Assembly: GCA_003151335.1 (NCBI GenBank)
Contig: PLXE01000047.1
Span: forward strand, 119,928-183,927
Direction: 5' to 3'
Source: Acidobacteriaceae bacterium
Lineage (GTDB): Bacteria > Acidobacteriota > Terriglobia > Terriglobales > Acidobacteriaceae
DNA: 64,000 nt
Part shown: positions 1 through 10,487 of the stretch, in pieces
Layout: each line of letters opens with the position of its first letter
Numbering within the stretch: the first letter of the stretch is position 1
Notes under the pieces: generated by a model
Told to the model about the DNA's origin: nothing
The model's input: only the letters and a program-made list of their open reading frames with translations
Database searches by the model: none
Position numbers and translations under genes: made by a program

Positions 1-543
1 GCCGGTGCTCAGCTTGAACAGCTTAGAGAAGTAATACTGGCTCATACCTACGACCTGCGCCAAGTCCGCCACCGCCAGTTCCTGGGTAATGTTCTCGCGT
101 ACGTGGGAAAACACGCGCTGCAAACGGCGAGGCGGCAAGCCGCCGACCACCTCCACCGGTGCGAGGGTCGCGCCCAGGTATGCATCCACCACCTCCTGCG
201 CACGGTCCTGCTCCAGCGAATGAAGGGCCAGCACCAGCACGTTCATCCCTTCCGCTTTGGCGCCGATGGCCGCCGAATAGGCGTCATGGCACGCGGCGGC
301 CCGAATACCCGGTACCCGGTTCGCGGCCACGGAAGCGCCGACCACTCGACTGGTGATGATGATGCCGCGTTCCGCATTGTGGCGCAGCACCAACATGGCC
401 ACCTGCTCGGCGTAGTCGGCACTGCTGTGCGGCTGGACCGCCGAGGTCGCATCCGTTACCTCATGTCCCGCTTCCACTAGCTTTGCCGCGATTTGCTCTT
501 TAGCTGCCTGGCCTGCTTGATCGGATCCGATTGCGATGCGCAC
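1..543 (-). CDS. RpiB-like sensor domain fused to AraC-type HTH regulator (3' end outside window)
   Basis: Reading the minus strand from a GTG at 543 gives 181 codons running off the window edge. Residues 2-125 align with the RpiB/LacAB sugar-phosphate isomerase family and closely with the true RpiB at 5632-6102 (shared GASVAAN and PGIRAA blocks). Residues 142-181 are the first part of an AraC/XylS helix-turn-helix (ELAVADLAQVVGMSQYYFSK). Key enzyme residues are changed: the DH of the N-terminal motif is DQ (8-9), and the catalytic-Cys segment ICGSGVG reads ITSRVVG (63-69), so T64 replaces Cys. The start is set by GGAGGAG seven bases upstream. I infer a non-catalytic sugar-phosphate sensor that regulates the divergent pentose-phosphate operon. 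The second HTH helix pair lies outside the window. Confidence 0.85.
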   Translation of the reverse strand, partial: MRIAIGSDQAGQAAKEQIAAKLVEAGHEVTDATSAVQPHSSADYAEQVAMLVLRHNAERGIIITSRVVGASVAANRVPGIRAAACHDAYSAAIGAKAEGMNVLVLALHSLEQDRAQEVVDAYLGATLAPVEVVGGLPPRRLQRVFSHVRENITQELAVADLAQVVGMSQYYFSKLFKLSTG

Positions 544-560
544 TTTGCTCTCCTCCATTG

Positions 561-577
561 GTCAAACTGGTTTTGAC
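561..577. promoter_or_regulatory. Inverted repeat before the RpiB-AraC gene
   Basis: GTCAAA-CTGGT-TTTGAC is a perfect 6-bp inverted repeat. It lies immediately upstream of the GGAGGAG ribosome binding site (550-556) of the minus-strand regulator gene. It could be an autoregulatory operator or a small leader hairpin. The role is inferred from position only. Confidence 0.35.
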
Positions 578-953
578 TCGCCGTACCGGCGAGCACGGAA
601 AACAGGGAGCGTTGGCCGGTCGCACCCACGGGTTGTTCCCATAAACATTCCTGCAAACCCCCTCAATGGTTCCGACAATGTGGCTGGATCTCGCCCTGTA
701 CATAAGCGAACTTCGCGGTTGTACACGCCGTTCCATAGGCTGCAATGGTCATAACCCAACATCGACCGATGACACGGTTACCTTGATTATTGGATGCGCA
801 AGAAACAGTGCGTGCGTCCCGCGACACAACGTTCTGCGAAGAAATACGGTTAATGGTTCCACCCCAGCGAGGCACTTGGGAAGCGCCTTTTCTGATTCGT
901 AATGATATCAAGTACAAGCGCCACCAGGCCACCGCCGGCACCCTTCATTTCGG

Positions 954-972
954 ATTTACAATTATTTACAAT
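954..972 (+). promoter_or_regulatory. Tandem direct repeat with 10-bp period upstream of the glucoamylase/pentose-phosphate operon
   Basis: ATTTACAAT occurs twice with a 10-bp period (954-962 and 964-972), about 65 bases before the glucoamylase start. AraC-family proteins often bind direct repeats on one DNA face. Each copy also contains TACAAT, which resembles a -10 hexamer, so it may simply be the promoter. No clear -35 element was assigned. Confidence 0.35.
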
Positions 973-1037
973 CCGCGGTTCCTTACGCGAATACTCGCCG
1001 CTCGCGATACACTGCGGAAACGGTAAAGCTCAGGGCG

Positions 1038-3503
1038 ATGCCTGACAATCCGAGAATGTCAAACGTTATGATCGGCAAGAATCCAGCGCCCGGCGGACCG
1101 GGCATCGTGCCTCGCTGGACGCGAGGAGCTAAAGAAGCTGTGGGAACGGCATACGCGGTTTCCAGTCGCGTCTGGTACACCATGGCCGGCGGGGTGATCA
1201 CCGAAGTCTATTACCCCACCATTGACACGCCGCAAATTCGCGACCTGCAATTTCTGGTGACTGATGGCGAAACGTTCTTCCACGATGAGCGCCGGCACAT
1301 GGTCACCCACCTGGACTGCTTCGGCTCGTTCGGCCTGGGTTTCAAGGTCACCAACACGGACCCGGATGGGCGCTACTCCATTGAGAAGGTGATCATCGGC
1401 GATCCGCACCTGAGCTGCCTGCTGGTGCATACAAAATTCAATGTCGCGCCCGAGTGGCAAGGACGGCTGCAGCTCTTCGTTCTGTGCGCTCCTCACTTGC
1501 AGATCGGCGGTTATCACAACAATGGGTTGGTGATGAAGGAGCGAGGGCGAAGGTTCCTGATGGCCTATCGCGATGATGCCTTCCTGGCAATTGCGGCCAC
1601 GGCGCATTTCTGCAAGGCATCGTGCGGATACGTAGGCGTGAACGATGGCTGGACGGACTTGTCCAATAACTTCGAAATGAATTGGGAATACGACGCCGCG
1701 TTGGATGGCAATATCGCGCTCACCGCTGAAATCGATCTCTCTCGCGGCACCGAGTTTACCCTCGGCGTCGGTTTCGGCCACACCGGCCACCATGCTGGCG
1801 CCACCCTGTTTCAGTCGCTGAGCATCCCGTTCGATCTAGCTCTAAACAACTTCCTCGATCAGTGGCAGCGCACCAGCAAGCGTCTCGCCTTGATGGACAA
1901 GTTTGACCAGCGCGAGTCGTCGCTGTTCGCCCGCAGCGTTAACCTGTTGCTCGCCCACGAGGACAAGGTCTATCCCGGGGCCATGATCGCCAGTTTGAGC
2001 ATACCCTGGGGAGAAGACCGAAGCGACGACGACCTTGGCGGCTATCACCTGGTATGGACGCGTGACTTGGTGAATGCCGCGACCGCATTGCTCGCCGTGG
2101 GCGACACCACGACTCCGCTGCGCGCTTTGATTTATCTCGCCATCACGCAACGCGAGGATGGCGGCTTCTATCAGAATTTTTGGATTGACGGGCGGCCTTT
2201 CTGGACCGGGGTACAGCTCGACGAAGTCTCCTTCCCCATCATGCTGGCGTGGCGACTGTGGAAAGCCAACGCTCTCGGCAACTTCGATCCCTACGTCACC
2301 GTGGTTCGTGCTTGTGGCTATCTGATTTGCGAAGGGCCGGCGACGCCCCAGGAACGCTGGGAGGAAGCCGCAGGCTATTCCCCGTCTACACTGGCCAGCA
2401 ACATTGCGGCCCTGATCTGCGCGGCAGAGTTCATCGAGGACCACGGCGACAAAGGTAGCGCTGAGTTTGTACGCGCCTACGCCGACTTCCTTGAGTCGCA
2501 CGTCGAGAAGTGGACCGTCACTAATCAAGGAACGTTGGCGCCCGGCATCGCGCGGCACTATATTCGCATCAACCCAGCCAACAGCTCGCAGGGCGATCGC
2601 GGCGATGAGGACCCCGACGCTGGCGAGCTGGTGCTGGCCAATCAGCGTCCCGGCGATCGCTACCGGTATCCAGCCAACCAAATCGTCGATCCGGGCTTCC
2701 TCGAATTGGTGCGCTTCGGCATCCGTAAGGCTGGCGATCCTCTCGTCGAGGACTCCTTGAAAGTCGTGGATGCGGTGTTGAAGGTGGATACCCCCAAGGG
2801 GCCATGCTGGAAGCGCTACAACCACGATGGATACGGGCAGCGCGAGGATGGCGAGTCGTTTGACAACTGGGGCGTGGGACGCCCGTGGCCGTTGCTGACC
2901 GGCGAGCGTGCCACCTACGAACTGGCCGCGGGCCGCAACGTCGATCTTTACTTGCGAGCCATCGAGAATTTCACTACCGGCATCGGGCTCATTCCGGAAC
3001 AGATTTGGGATGGCCCGGACATGCCCGACAAGTTCTTGACCCGCGGGGGCGCGACCGGAGCGGCCATTCCTTTGATGTGGGCGCACTCTGAGTATGTAAA
3101 ATTATTGCGCTCAGTTGTGGACAATCGGCTGTTCGACTTGATCGACCCAGTGGCTGAGCGATATCGCAACGATAAGCCGCGCCGGATAATCGAAGTATGG
3201 AAGATGAATCGGCAAGTCCGTGCAGTTCCCGCCGGAGGTTTGCTGCGGGTGCAGGCCTCTTCTCCATTTATGCTGCATTGGAGTAACGACGAGTGGAAGA
3301 CGGTGCAGGAAACAGCGTCCACGCCGACTGCGGTGGGAGTGGAGTACGCGAACATCGAGGTTGCGCCCTCGCAAACGACTCCGTTGCAGTTCACTTTTTT
3401 CTGGCGGCAGGAGAGCGAGTGGCAAGGGGCCAATTATCAGGTTAACGTTCAACCAGCAATACAAACTGTTATAGATACCGGAAAGGCGGCAACGGGTGAG
3501 TAG
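1038..3503 (+). CDS. GH15 glucoamylase / glucan 1,4-alpha-glucosidase family protein
   Basis: The 821-residue product has the two-part architecture of bacterial GH15 enzymes. An N-terminal beta-sandwich glucodextranase-type domain (about 1-270) opens with [11 protein letters not shown]. The (alpha/alpha)6 barrel carries [10 protein letters not shown] (about 335-345), a general-acid region [12 protein letters not shown] (about 620) and a base region [11 protein letters not shown] (about 675-685). There is no signal peptide, so it should act in the cytoplasm on glycogen- or maltodextrin-derived glucans and release glucose for the downstream genes. An in-frame ATG at 1056 is an alternative start, since neither has a strong Shine-Dalgarno sequence. 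The stop overlaps the next gene by 8 bases, which implies co-transcription. Related GH15 proteins can act on trehalose or dextran, so the substrate is unproven. Confidence 0.9.
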   Translation: MPDNPRMSNVMIGKNPAPGGPGIVPRWTRGAKEAVGTAYAVSSRVWYTMAGGVITEVYYPTIDTPQIRDLQFLVTDGETFFHDERRHMVTHLDCFGSFGLGFKVTNTDPDGRYSIEKVIIGDPHLSCLLVHTKFNVAPEWQGRLQLFVLCAPHLQIGGYHNNGLVMKERGRRFLMAYRDDAFLAIAATAHFCKASCGYVGVNDGWTDLSNNFEMNWEYDAALDGNIALTAEIDLSRGTEFTLGVGFGHTGHHAGATLFQSLSIPFDLALNNFLDQWQRTSKRLALMDKFDQRESSLFARSVNLLLAHEDKVYPGAMIASLSIPWGEDRSDDDLGGYHLVWTRDLVNAATALLAVGDTTTPLRALIYLAITQREDGGFYQNFWIDGRPFWTGVQLDEVSFPIMLAWRLWKANALGNFDPYVTVVRACGYLICEGPATPQERWEEAAGYSPSTLASNIAALICAAEFIEDHGDKGSAEFVRAYADFLESHVEKWTVTNQGTLAPGIARHYIRINPANSSQGDRGDEDPDAGELVLANQRPGDRYRYPANQIVDPGFLELVRFGIRKAGDPLVEDSLKVVDAVLKVDTPKGPCWKRYNHDGYGQREDGESFDNWGVGRPWPLLTGERATYELAAGRNVDLYLRAIENFTTGIGLIPEQIWDGPDMPDKFLTRGGATGAAIPLMWAHSEYVKLLRSVVDNRLFDLIDPVAERYRNDKPRRIIEVWKMNRQVRAVPAGGLLRVQASSPFMLHWSNDEWKTVQETASTPTAVGVEYANIEVAPSQTTPLQFTFFWRQESEWQGANYQVNVQPAIQTVIDTGKAATGE

Positions 3504-5616
3504 CCAAGCGGAAGTCACCGCACCAGGAAACGAGCCGGCGAGCGCGAAGGGGATGGCAACCACTATCGCGGTGGGCCCCAAAGACGGGTTCGACAACGAA
3601 ACGTTGGAGCAGCGTCAGCTCAACTGCCTGTGCATCAACACCATTCGTACGCTCTCCATGGATGCGGTGCAGAAGGCCAACAGCGGACATCCGGGAGCTC
3701 CCATGGCGCTGGCGCCGCTGGCGTTTACGCTGTGGAACCGCTATCTGCGTCACAATCCCAGAAATCCGCAGTGGCCTGGCCGCGACCGCTTCATTCTCTC
3801 CAATGGGCACGCCTGCATGCTGCTCTACTCCATGTTGTACCTGACGGGCTACGATCTTTCGCTCGACGATATCAAGCAGTTCCGGCAATGGGGATCCAAG
3901 ACCCCGGGACACCCGGAGTACGGAGTGGTCCCGGGAGCGGAAGCCACCACGGGCCCGTTGGGCCAGGGTGTCAGCAATTCGGTCGGCATGGCCATTGCCC
4001 AGCGCTGGCTGGCCTCGCAGTTCAACAAAGATGGCCACGACATTTTCGACTACCGGGTTTACGCTTTTTGCGGCGACGGCGATCTGATGGAGGGCGTGAG
4101 CAATGAGGCCGCCTCCATCGCCGGTCATCTTGGACTCTCCAACCTCATCTGGTTCTACGACAACAACCACATCACCATCGAGGGCAATACCTCGCTCGCC
4201 TTCAGCGATGACGTTGGCACGCGCTTCCTCGGCTGGCACTGGAACGTGCAGCACGTGAGCAACGTCAACGATCTTGCGCAGGTGGATCGCGCCATTCAGA
4301 CCGCGCTGCAAGAGACTGACCGCCCGTCGCTGATCATCGTTGACACCCACATCGCCTATGGCTCCCCCCATCGCCAGGACACCAAGGAGGCGCATGGCGA
4401 GCCGCTCGGCGCAGAAGAGGTCCGCCTCACGAAAATGTTTTACGGCTGGCCGCCGGATGCGCAGTTTCTGGTTCCCGACGAGGCGAAGGCTTATATGGGC
4501 AAGGCCGTTGAGCGCGGCGCCCAGTGGGAGAAGGACTGGGACAGTCGTTACAACGCGTGGGCGAAAGAGTTCCCTGATCTCGCGAAGACCTGCCAGCAGA
4601 TGCTCAATCAAGAATTGCCCGATGGCTGGGACAAGGACATTCCGTCGTTCCCTGCCGATGCCAAAGGCCTGGCCACACGAGAGTCGGGTGGCAAGGTGCT
4701 GAACGCCGTGGCGAAGAATGTGCTGTGGCTGCTGGGAGGCGCGGCTGACCTGGATCCTTCGACCAAGACCAAGCTTAGCGGCACCACAAGCTTCGAGAGG
4801 GGCAGCTATGCAGGCCGCAACTTCCATTTTGGCATTCGCGAGCACGCAATGGGCTCCATCGTCAACGGCATGGCGCTGTCAAAGCTGCGTCCATTTGGAG
4901 CTACCTTCTTTGTGTTTTCCGATTACATGCGGCCGGTACTTCGACTGGCGGCGATGATGGACCAGCCGGTCATTTGGCTCTACACGCACGATTCCTTCTG
5001 CCTCGGCGAGGACGGGCCAACCCATCAGCCGATTGAACATCTCATGTCGTTGCGCGCCATTCCGCGGCTGCTGCTGATCCGGCCGGCGGACGCCAACGAG
5101 GTTGCCGAAGCCTGGCGCTACATCATGCCGTTAAAAACGCAACCGGTGGCGCTGGTGCTTACCCGCCAGGCCGTCCCCACCTTCGACCGCACCAAGTATG
5201 CGTCGGCGGCCGGACTGGCCAAGGGCGCATACATCATGGCGGATTCCGGCGGCACGCCCGACGTTATCTTGATTGGGACCGGCTCCGAAGTGCAGCTCTG
5301 CGTAGGCGCTTATGAAAAGCTCACGGCCAACGGCGTAAAGGCGCGTGTGGTCTCCATGCCCTGCTGGAGACTGTTCGAAGAGCAGCCCGCCGAGTACAAG
5401 CTGCAAGTGCTCCCGCCCGAGGTGCGAGCTCGGGTGGCCGTCGAGGCGGGCACCGACCTGGGCTGGAAAGAATACGTCGGAAATGACGGATATGTTGTCG
5501 CCAGGACCGACTTTGGCGCATCTGCTCCTTATAAGGACCTATTGAAGCACTTCGGCTTCACGGTGGATGACGTCGTCGCGAAGGCCCAGGACGTCATGAA
5601 AAAAATCAAAGGTTAA
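3496..5616 (+). CDS. tkt: Transketolase
   Basis: This 706-residue protein has the full transketolase layout. The N-terminal TPP-binding domain shows [16 protein letters not shown] and [20 protein letters not shown] (from about residue 193). The central pyrimidine domain shows [17 protein letters not shown] and the phosphate-binding [16 protein letters not shown] segment. A C-terminal domain ends with [14 protein letters not shown]. It moves two-carbon units between pentose, triose and hexose phosphates. The GTG start overlaps the glucoamylase stop and follows GGAAAGG. An ATG at 3553 is possible but lies directly against its purine run. The neighbours are all pentose-phosphate genes, so the assignment is secure. 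Confidence 0.95.
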   Translation: MSSQAEVTAPGNEPASAKGMATTIAVGPKDGFDNETLEQRQLNCLCINTIRTLSMDAVQKANSGHPGAPMALAPLAFTLWNRYLRHNPRNPQWPGRDRFILSNGHACMLLYSMLYLTGYDLSLDDIKQFRQWGSKTPGHPEYGVVPGAEATTGPLGQGVSNSVGMAIAQRWLASQFNKDGHDIFDYRVYAFCGDGDLMEGVSNEAASIAGHLGLSNLIWFYDNNHITIEGNTSLAFSDDVGTRFLGWHWNVQHVSNVNDLAQVDRAIQTALQETDRPSLIIVDTHIAYGSPHRQDTKEAHGEPLGAEEVRLTKMFYGWPPDAQFLVPDEAKAYMGKAVERGAQWEKDWDSRYNAWAKEFPDLAKTCQQMLNQELPDGWDKDIPSFPADAKGLATRESGGKVLNAVAKNVLWLLGGAADLDPSTKTKLSGTTSFERGSYAGRNFHFGIREHAMGSIVNGMALSKLRPFGATFFVFSDYMRPVLRLAAMMDQPVIWLYTHDSFCLGEDGPTHQPIEHLMSLRAIPRLLLIRPADANEVAEAWRYIMPLKTQPVALVLTRQAVPTFDRTKYASAAGLAKGAYIMADSGGTPDVILIGTGSEVQLCVGAYEKLTANGVKARVVSMPCWRLFEEQPAEYKLQVLPPEVRARVAVEAGTDLGWKEYVGNDGYVVARTDFGASAPYKDLLKHFGFTVDDVVAKAQDVMKKIKG

Positions 5617-5631
5617 TCTTGCAGGCGTAGG

Positions 5632-6102
5632 ATGAGCATGAAGATAGCCGTGGGCGCTGACCACGCCGGCGTTCCCCTCAACCAGACCGTCATTGCCGAA
5701 CTCAAGCGGCTGGGGCATGAGGTGGTGGACTGCGGTACTCACGATCCCAGCAAGCCCGACGACTATCCCGATTACGCGGAGGCGGTCGGCCGCGCTGTAC
5801 TCGAAGGCAAGGCGGAGCGGGCGGTACTTATCTGCGGCAGCGGCGTGGGTGCATCGGTGGCAGCCAACAAGCTTCCCGGCATTCGTGCCGCGCTTTGCCA
5901 CGATTGTTATTCGGCGCATCAGGGCGTCGAACATGACAATATGAATGTGCTCTGCCTGGGCTCGCGCGTCATCGGATCGGAACTGGCATTGGACTTGGTG
6001 CGTACGTTTCTGGGAGCGAAATTCAGCGGAGAAGAGCGCCACCGCCGACGACTGGCGAAAATTACTGCGCTCGAAGAGCAAAGTTTGCGAGGACTAAAAT
6101 GA
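5632..6102 (+). CDS. rpiB: Ribose-5-phosphate isomerase B
   Basis: The 156-residue product is a normal-length RpiB. It begins [11 protein letters not shown] and carries the catalytic-Cys loop [15 protein letters not shown] and the segment [20 protein letters not shown] with the family histidines. It interconverts ribose 5-phosphate and ribulose 5-phosphate. The first ATG (5632) and a second ATG two codons on (5638) are both possible. The stop overlaps the next start in an ATGA arrangement, which suggests translational coupling. It is the catalytic relative of the sensor-like domain encoded at 1-543. Confidence 0.95.
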   Translation: MSMKIAVGADHAGVPLNQTVIAELKRLGHEVVDCGTHDPSKPDDYPDYAEAVGRAVLEGKAERAVLICGSGVGASVAANKLPGIRAALCHDCYSAHQGVEHDNMNVLCLGSRVIGSELALDLVRTFLGAKFSGEERHRRRLAKITALEEQSLRGLK

Positions 6103-9002
6103 GCAGCAACCCCTTACTGCAGCTTCATGAGTTAGGTCAAAGTGTTTGGCTCGATCAGCTCAGCCGGACTCTGGTGACAACTGGCGGACTCAAGCGCCTT
6201 ATCGACGAAGATGGCCTCTGTGGGGTGACGTCGAACCCTACCATCTTCCAAAAGGCCATCAGCGGCAGCCAGGACTACGCCGAGCAACTGGAGAAACTGG
6301 CGCGCGGCGGCAGTAATGTCTCCCATATCTATGAAGAACTCGTCCTCCAGGACATTGGCAACGCCGCCGACGTGCTGCGTGGTGCTTACGACGCCAGCAA
6401 TGGCGCTGACGGATTCATCAGTCTGGAAGTTTCTCCGCTCCTCGCCAATGACACCAAGGCGACGATTGAAGAAGCCAAGCGGCTGTTCACCCACCTGAAT
6501 CGGCCGAACGTAATGATCAAGGTACCGGCCACACCTGCCGGCCTTCCGGCCATTGAGGAGCTGCTGTTCACCGGCTTGAACATAAACATCACGCTCATCT
6601 TCGCGGTCGAAGTGTACGAGCAGGTCGCTGAGGCCTACCTCAAGGCCCTCGAGCGCCGCGTCGCCGCCGGGCTGCCGGTGGACCGTATCGCCTCGGTGGC
6701 CAGCTTCTTCGTCAGCCGTATTGACAGCATGGTGGACAAGCAACTTGCGCAGCTTGCCGAAAAAGCCACCGACGATCAGCAAAGACAGCGCATCAACGCT
6801 CTCCTGGGCAAGGCTGCGATCGCCAACGCGAAGCTGGCTTACGAATCGTTCAAGCGCATCTTTGGCAGTGGCAGTGGCAGCGACCGTTTCGCCAAGCTGA
6901 AGGAAAAAGGCGCCAGGGTGCAGCGCCCGCTGTGGGCGTCCACCAGCACCAAGAATCCGGCGTACCCCGACACCATGTATATCGATACGTTGATCGGCGC
7001 CGACACGGTGAACACCGTTCCCCCAGCGACCATGGACGCCTTCCGCGATCACGGTACCGCAAAGCCGACACTGGAGGCCGGACTCGAGGAGGCCCATCAC
7101 GTCTTCGACGAACTGAAAGCGGTCGGCATCGACATGACGGCGGTCACTACCAAGCTGACCGAAGAGGGCGTGGCCTCTTTTTCGGAGTCGTTCGACGAGC
7201 TGTTCGAAGTGATCGAAGCGCGCCGCGTCGAAGTGATGCGCTCCATCATCGCGCGTCACGGCGCAGCGCTCGGCCAGTATCAGGCCGGTTTCGAAAGCAC
7301 CCTCAAGGACCTCGACAAGCAGAAGGTTGTCTCCCGCATGTGGAAGAAGGACCCCACGGTGTGGAAGGACGATCCCGAGCACGAGAAGATCATCCGCAAC
7401 GCGCTGGGCTGGCTCAAAGTTGCAGAGACTATGCAGCCGCATGTTGCCGAATTGGTGGCGTTCGCAGAGGAAATTCGCAAGGCCGACTTCGAATATGCCG
7501 TGGTGCTGGGTATGGGCGGATCGAGTCTGTGTCCCGAGGTGCTTGGCCGCACCTTCGCCAAGAAAGACGGTCACCCGCAGCTCTACGTCCTCGACTCCAC
7601 CGTGCCCACGGCTATACGCCACCTGGAGCAGAAGATCAATGTCGGCAAAACGCTCTTTATCGTGTCGTCGAAGTCGGGCGACACCACCGAGCCGCAGATG
7701 TTTCAGCGCTATTTCTACGATCGGGTGAAGCGGGTCAAAGGCGACACGGCGGGTGAGAACTTCGTTGCCGTCACCGACCCTGGAACACAGCTCGCCAAAG
7801 ACGCTGCGCACTATCGCTTCCGTCGGGTCTTCCTCAACATGCCCGACATTGGCGGGCGCTACTCGGCGCTGTCGTATTTCGGCATGGTCCCGTTCGCCGT
7901 AATGGGCGGAGACGTGAAGAGCTTGCTGGAACGCGCCCGGCAGGCTGGGCACGCCTGCGCGGGACCGGTCGGCGTCAACGAAAATCCGGGCGCTCGGCTG
8001 GGCGCGATACTTGGCTCGCTGGCCAAAGCGGGACGCAACAAGCTGACTTTCGTCACGCCTGCGCCTCTCGCCTCGCTGGGCCTGTGGATCGAACAGCTCA
8101 TTGCCGAGAGCACCGGCAAAGAAGGAAAAGGTATCGTGCCGGTTGCCGGCGAGCCGCTAGGTTCGCCTGACGATTACGGCGACGATCGCGTGTTCGCATT
8201 CCTTCACACGCAGTCGTCCAAGACCGGAGATATTGATGCCAAACTGGCGGCGCTCGAGGCCGCCGGCCATCCCGTGTTGCGCCATGCACTGCACGATCCT
8301 CTCGACCTGGGCGAGGAATTCTTCCTGTGGGAATTTGCCACCGCGATTGCGGGAGCGCTGCTCGGCATTGACGCCTTCGATCAACCCAATGTGCAGGAAT
8401 CGAAGGACAACACCAAGCGTCTGCTCGGCGGGTATGTGCAGAACGGTTCTCTGGGGCAGCAGAAGCTGATCATCGCCGAGGAATCGATGCGCATCTTCGG
8501 TGACGAAGCCACTCGCGATCTGCTGCGACGACGCGGCTCGTCGATGCAGGAGATCGTTACCGCGCATCTCTCGCGGATCAAACCGGGCGACTACTTCGCG
8601 GTCACCCAATACATCGAAGAGTTGAACAACTACGAGGGCTTGCTGCAGCAGGTCCGCATCGCTGTGCGCGATGAAAAGAAAGTGGCGACCACCAGCGGCT
8701 ATGGGCCTCGCTTCCTCCATTCCACCGGGCAATTACACAAGGGCGGTCCCGATAGCGGCGTGTTTCTCCAGATCACCTCCGAGGACATCAATGACATCGA
8801 GATCCCCGGCGAGAAGTTCACCTTCGGCGTGCTCAAGCAGGCCCAGGCGCTGGGCGATTTCGAGTCGCTGGCGGCGCGTGGCCGCCGGGCCATTCGCGTT
8901 GACCTCGGACGCGACGTGGAGAAGGGCCTCCGCCGCTTGCTGGCGCTGATCAAGGAAGAGGTGTCTCAGACCACCGCCGCGGAAGCCGGCGTCCGCCACT
9001 AA
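6099..9002 (+). CDS. tal-pgi: Bifunctional transaldolase / glucose-6-phosphate isomerase
   Basis: This 967-residue protein is a natural fusion. Residues about 1-375 are a transaldolase with [14 protein letters not shown] and the Schiff-base lysine in VMIKVPAT (K141). Residues about 400-967 are phosphoglucose isomerase with [34 protein letters not shown] and VTDPGTQL. Transaldolase feeds fructose 6-phosphate to the linked isomerase, which returns it to glucose 6-phosphate for the oxidative branch, so the fusion closes the pentose-phosphate cycle. Such fusions are known in several phyla. It overlaps rpiB by 4 bases. Confidence 0.95.
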   Translation: MSSNPLLQLHELGQSVWLDQLSRTLVTTGGLKRLIDEDGLCGVTSNPTIFQKAISGSQDYAEQLEKLARGGSNVSHIYEELVLQDIGNAADVLRGAYDASNGADGFISLEVSPLLANDTKATIEEAKRLFTHLNRPNVMIKVPATPAGLPAIEELLFTGLNINITLIFAVEVYEQVAEAYLKALERRVAAGLPVDRIASVASFFVSRIDSMVDKQLAQLAEKATDDQQRQRINALLGKAAIANAKLAYESFKRIFGSGSGSDRFAKLKEKGARVQRPLWASTSTKNPAYPDTMYIDTLIGADTVNTVPPATMDAFRDHGTAKPTLEAGLEEAHHVFDELKAVGIDMTAVTTKLTEEGVASFSESFDELFEVIEARRVEVMRSIIARHGAALGQYQAGFESTLKDLDKQKVVSRMWKKDPTVWKDDPEHEKIIRNALGWLKVAETMQPHVAELVAFAEEIRKADFEYAVVLGMGGSSLCPEVLGRTFAKKDGHPQLYVLDSTVPTAIRHLEQKINVGKTLFIVSSKSGDTTEPQMFQRYFYDRVKRVKGDTAGENFVAVTDPGTQLAKDAAHYRFRRVFLNMPDIGGRYSALSYFGMVPFAVMGGDVKSLLERARQAGHACAGPVGVNENPGARLGAILGSLAKAGRNKLTFVTPAPLASLGLWIEQLIAESTGKEGKGIVPVAGEPLGSPDDYGDDRVFAFLHTQSSKTGDIDAKLAALEAAGHPVLRHALHDPLDLGEEFFLWEFATAIAGALLGIDAFDQPNVQESKDNTKRLLGGYVQNGSLGQQKLIIAEESMRIFGDEATRDLLRRRGSSMQEIVTAHLSRIKPGDYFAVTQYIEELNNYEGLLQQVRIAVRDEKKVATTSGYGPRFLHSTGQLHKGGPDSGVFLQITSEDINDIEIPGEKFTFGVLKQAQALGDFESLAARGRRAIRVDLGRDVEKGLRRLLALIKEEVSQTTAAEAGVRH

Positions 9003-9012
9003 GGAGCGACCC

Positions 9013-10485
9013 ATGCCGACCACGAGTCAGGCCCTGAAAACGGCGCAGTTCGGCATCATCGGTCTTGGCGTCATGGGCGAGAACCTGGCGCTCAACCTTG
9101 ATGACCACCATCACAGCGTCGCGGTATGGAACCTGGAGCCGGAGTGGGTTGACCGCTTCGTAGGCAATAACTGTGACCGTCATTTTGTCGCAGCCAAGTC
9201 GCTGCCAGAATTCTGCCACTCCCTGGAACGGCCGCGCCGCATCTTGATGATGATCACGGCTGGGGACCCGGTCGATCAGACGCTGCAGAAGATCATTCCG
9301 TACCTGACGCCTGGCGACATTGTCATGGACGGCGGCAACTCCTTCTTCAAAGACACCATGCGTCGCGAAGCCGGCGCGCGCCAAACCCTGGTCCATTACT
9401 TCGGTGTGGGTGTTTCCGGCGGCGAGGAAGGGGCGCGCCACGGCCCCTCGCTAATGCCGGGCGGACCGCATGTCGCTTACGATCAGGTTGCCCCCGTTCT
9501 GCAAGCCATTGCCGCCAAGACCGACTCCGGCCCCTGCGTCACTTACGTTGGCCCCGATGGCGCCGGGCACTTCGTAAAGATGGTCCACAATGGCATCGAG
9601 TACGGCGACATGCAACTCATCGCCGAGGCTTACGAGGTGCTAAACCGAGCGCTCGGTCTGGATGCGCAGGAACTGTCGGACATTTTCGGCGAGTGGAACC
9701 GCGGTCCGCTGGAGTCGTACCTCATTGAGATCACTTCACAGGTCCTAAGTGCCGTCGATCCGGAGAGCGGCAAGCCGCTGGTCAACATGATTCTCGATAA
9801 GGCCGGACAGAAAGGTACTGGCAAGTGGACGGCCCAGGTGGCCCTCGACTTGGCGGTGCCGATTCCAACCATCGCCGCCGCGCTGGACGCGCGCATGATC
9901 TCCGGCATGAAGGACGAGCGCGTCATCGCTAGTCGCCTCATCAAGTCGTCCGCGACGGTATCCTATTCCGGAGCTAAGAAGGAATTGATTCAAGCCGTAC
10001 ACGATGCCCTGTATGCATCCAAGATTTGCTCGTATGCGCAGGGCATGAGCCTCATCCGCGCCGGGTCGAACGAGTGGAAGTGGGACATTAACCTGCGCGA
10101 GATGGCGCGCGTCTGGAAGGGCGGTTGCATCATTCGCGCGCGCTTCCTCGATGACATCATGCGCGCCTTCGAACGTCAGCCCGGCCTGCCCAGTCTGCTG
10201 CTGGATGCGGAGTTCATGTCCTGGTTGCAGAGGTTCGAGGGAGCGTGGCGCAAGCTGATAGGCACCGCCGTACAGATGGGCATTCCAGTTCCGGCGATGT
10301 CGGCGTCGCTTTCGTATTTCGACAGCTATCGCAGCGCGCAGTTGCCGCAGAACCTGACCCAGGCGCAGCGCGATTTCTTCGGGGCGCACACCTATCAGCG
10401 CGCCGACCGGACCAGCGCGGAATTCGTCCATACAGACTGGCTCAGCCTGTTACCCAAGGCGTCGAAACCAAGGGGAGCGAAATAA
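9013..10485 (+). CDS. gnd: 6-phosphogluconate dehydrogenase, decarboxylating
   Basis: The 490-residue product matches the long-chain enzyme that converts 6-phosphogluconate to ribulose 5-phosphate and CO2. It shows the nucleotide-binding start FGIIGLGVMGENLALNLDDH, the substrate-binding block GVSGGEEGARHGPSLMPGG, and KMVHNGIEYGDMQLIAEAY with the catalytic lysine. The C-terminal all-helical domain is complete. The ATG follows AAGGAG with correct spacing and lies 10 bases after tal-pgi. It sits in the oxidative branch beside zwf. Confidence 0.95.
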   Translation: MPTTSQALKTAQFGIIGLGVMGENLALNLDDHHHSVAVWNLEPEWVDRFVGNNCDRHFVAAKSLPEFCHSLERPRRILMMITAGDPVDQTLQKIIPYLTPGDIVMDGGNSFFKDTMRREAGARQTLVHYFGVGVSGGEEGARHGPSLMPGGPHVAYDQVAPVLQAIAAKTDSGPCVTYVGPDGAGHFVKMVHNGIEYGDMQLIAEAYEVLNRALGLDAQELSDIFGEWNRGPLESYLIEITSQVLSAVDPESGKPLVNMILDKAGQKGTGKWTAQVALDLAVPIPTIAAALDARMISGMKDERVIASRLIKSSATVSYSGAKKELIQAVHDALYASKICSYAQGMSLIRAGSNEWKWDINLREMARVWKGGCIIRARFLDDIMRAFERQPGLPSLLLDAEFMSWLQRFEGAWRKLIGTAVQMGIPVPAMSASLSYFDSYRSAQLPQNLTQAQRDFFGAHTYQRADRTSAEFVHTDWLSLLPKASKPRGAK

Positions 10486-10487
10486 GT

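Larger units (their letters stand above)
544..1037. other. Divergent intergenic region between regulator and sugar operon
   Basis: This stretch of 494 bases separates the RpiB-AraC regulator gene from the seven-gene sugar operon. No open frame in it has a convincing start or family resemblance. It holds the inverted repeat at 561-577, a CGCCGTACCGGCG palindrome near 580-592 and the direct repeat at 954-972. It presumably carries both promoters. Confidence 0.6.

Noticed and set aside
3469..4845. 458-residue frame antisense to transketolase
   Set aside because: Transketolase motifs are unambiguous on the plus strand, and the antisense frame has no family signal.
6132..7952. 606-residue frame antisense to the Tal-Pgi gene
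   Set aside because: It is a codon-bias shadow of a well-supported fusion enzyme.
10245..10487. Upstream extension of the zwf frame into gnd
   Set aside because: It would overlap gnd by 240 bases. The ATG at 10488 has a good ribosome binding site and family-standard N terminus.
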